NCBI RefSeq assembly: GCF_035503745.1
Contig: NZ_DATJTC010000018.1
Coordinates: forward strand, 1-64,000
Direction of reading: 5' to 3'
Origin: Dyella_B sp035503745
Lineage (GTDB): Bacteria; Pseudomonadota; Gammaproteobacteria; Xanthomonadales; Rhodanobacteraceae
DNA: 64,000 bases
Within the stretch, counting starts at the first letter, position 1. Each line of letters opens with the position of its first letter. This document shows, one piece after another, positions 63,149 to 64,000 of the stretch. The translations under genes were made by a program, and so were the position numbers. The notes below the pieces were generated by a model that was given only the letters and a program-made list of their open reading frames with translations, was not told where the DNA came from and did not search any database.

Positions 63149-63298
63149 GCGGGGGCGCGAAAGGGCGGCGGACAGTGCCAAAGGTGCAACGATAGCCGAT
63201 GGCGGGGTGGCTTGGCATGGGTAGAAAGTGACTGAAAGGTCGCAGGCCGGCGGCCACGGAAAGCCGGGGAGGCTGGCCGGGAACGGCGAGAATGCCCA

Positions 63299-63625
63299 TT
63301 ACTGCGGCGGCTGCATCAATTCCCGTTCGTCCAGATACCCGCGATGGTGCCGGTCCAGCTTGTGAAATTCGCGGCGCAGGTTGTCCTGCCATTCCTTGAG
63401 GGTGATCGGCCTGCCGCGCCCGCCGGGCAGTTCGTCCTGCTCCAGCACGCCGTCATGATTGCGGTCCATGAGGTAGAACCTCTGGCTCATGTAGGCCACG
63501 TATTCGGCCTCGTCGATCCGGCCGTCGCCATTGCTGTCCATCGCCTGGAACAGCGCCGACGCCGTGCCCTGCGCCAGCACGGCGATGGGAAGCCACAGCA
63601 GCAGCGCGGCCAGCGATGCGCGCAT
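63299..63625 (-). CDS. Exported EF-hand calcium-binding protein
   Basis: The 108-residue protein has a signal peptide (cleavage near VLAQG) and two canonical EF-hand loops, DSNGDGRIDEAE and DRNHDGVLEQDE, plus a third degenerate one, DRHHRGYLDERE. It should bind Ca2+ outside the cytoplasm; the role is unknown. Its ATG overlaps the stop of folE (ATGA), an unusual coupling with a cytosolic pterin enzyme. Confidence 0.85.
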   Translation of the reverse strand: MRASLAALLLWLPIAVLAQGTASALFQAMDSNGDGRIDEAEYVAYMSQRFYLMDRNHDGVLEQDELPGGRGRPITLKEWQDNLRREFHKLDRHHRGYLDERELMQPPQ

Positions 63626-64000
63626 CAGCGGTCGCGCTTGATGCCGATGAAATCGAGAAACTCCGCGCGCGTGCGCGCGTCGTCGCGGAAGCTGCCCAGC
63701 ATCTGGCTGGTGATCATCGATACGCCGCGCTTGTGCACGCCGCGGGTGGTCATGCACTCGTGGCTGGCGTCGATCACCACGGCCACGCCCGCCGGGTGCA
63801 GGTTGTCCTGGATGCAGCGCGCGATCTGGGCAGTGAGCTTTTCCTGCACCTGGAAGCGGCGCGCGTAGGCGTCCACCACGCGGGCGAGCTTGCTGATGCC
63901 CACCACACGGTTGGTCGGCAGGTAACCCACGTGGGCACGGCCGATGATCGGGGCCATGTGGTGTTCGCAATGACTTTCGAATTCGATATCGCGCAACACC
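63625..64000 (-). CDS. folE: GTP cyclohydrolase I, C-terminal part (cut by window edge)
   Basis: The visible 124 residues contain RDIEFESHCEHHMAPIIG with zinc ligands Cys and His, GISKLARVVDAYARRFQVQEKL, and HECMTTRGV with the third zinc ligand, the FolE core. It makes dihydroneopterin triphosphate from GTP, the first pterin step; folB and folK at 24.7-25.6 kb act later. The start lies beyond the right edge. Confidence 0.95.
   Translation of the reverse strand, partial: VLRDIEFESHCEHHMAPIIGRAHVGYLPTNRVVGISKLARVVDAYARRFQVQEKLTAQIARCIQDNLHPAGVAVVIDASHECMTTRGVHKRGVSMITSQMLGSFRDDARTRAEFLDFIGIKRDR

Overview
The window is GC-rich chromosomal DNA of a gammaproteobacterium, most likely Xanthomonadales/Rhodanobacteraceae (Dyella, Frateuria or Rhodanobacter type). 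This rests on the gene content: large TonB-dependent receptors with signal peptides, the SURF1-ctaA-ctaB cytochrome oxidase assembly operon, the rpsU-yqeY-dnaG block next to tsaD, and an alpha-amino acid ester hydrolase like those of xanthomonads and acetic acid bacteria. The assignment comes from recognising families, not from a database search.

Layout. 1-160: start of an IS1182-like transposase running off the left edge, followed by two hairpins. 288-3904: cytochrome oxidase assembly (DUF2909 protein, SURF1, a membrane-anchored helper, heme A synthase, heme O synthase). 4242-8076: a visibly AT-richer accessory cassette holding a broken cysteine desulfurase, a serine O-acetyltransferase, an AlaX-like tRNA-editing protein, an MFS transporter and a cysteine-synthase-like PLP enzyme. 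8402-13539: MgtA Mg2+ P-type ATPase with a long structured leader that contains a proline-rich small ORF, then a Na/Pi cotransporter. 13786-19500: tripartite HME-type RND efflux operon. 19504-23397 (minus): dedA, dnaG, a 58-residue DUF1328 membrane protein, yqeY and rpsU. 23628-27983: tsaD, folB, folK, DUF6159, a pteridine reductase and an EcsC-like protein. 28187-33238: TonB receptor with a Zur-like operator, CtpA-type protease, EnvC. 33510-39382: gltBD. 39672-45796: two tandem paralogous TonB receptors. 46137-51577: SpmAB-type fusion, two-domain methylglyoxal synthase, NRDE, YchJ and an alpha-amino acid ester hydrolase. 51620-56953 (minus): small membrane protein, NnrU, HutD, DinG and an FAD oxidoreductase. 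57042-64000 (minus): DsbA/FrnE-like protein, Oar-like TonB receptor, DUF1993, MFS transporter, EF-hand protein and partial folE.

Most of the window is ordinary core genome. The most unusual part is the 4242-8076 cassette. Its enzymes would make O-acetylserine and then a beta-substituted alanine; it also carries an exporter and a trans-acting aminoacyl-tRNA deacylase. I read it, as inference, as a minimal pathway for a toxic non-protein amino acid with built-in self-protection. Other points of interest are the predicted mgtA leader control, the divergent operators in front of the two duplicated TonB receptors, and the palindrome inside the gltB promoter. No CRISPR array, rRNA gene or intact tRNA gene was found.
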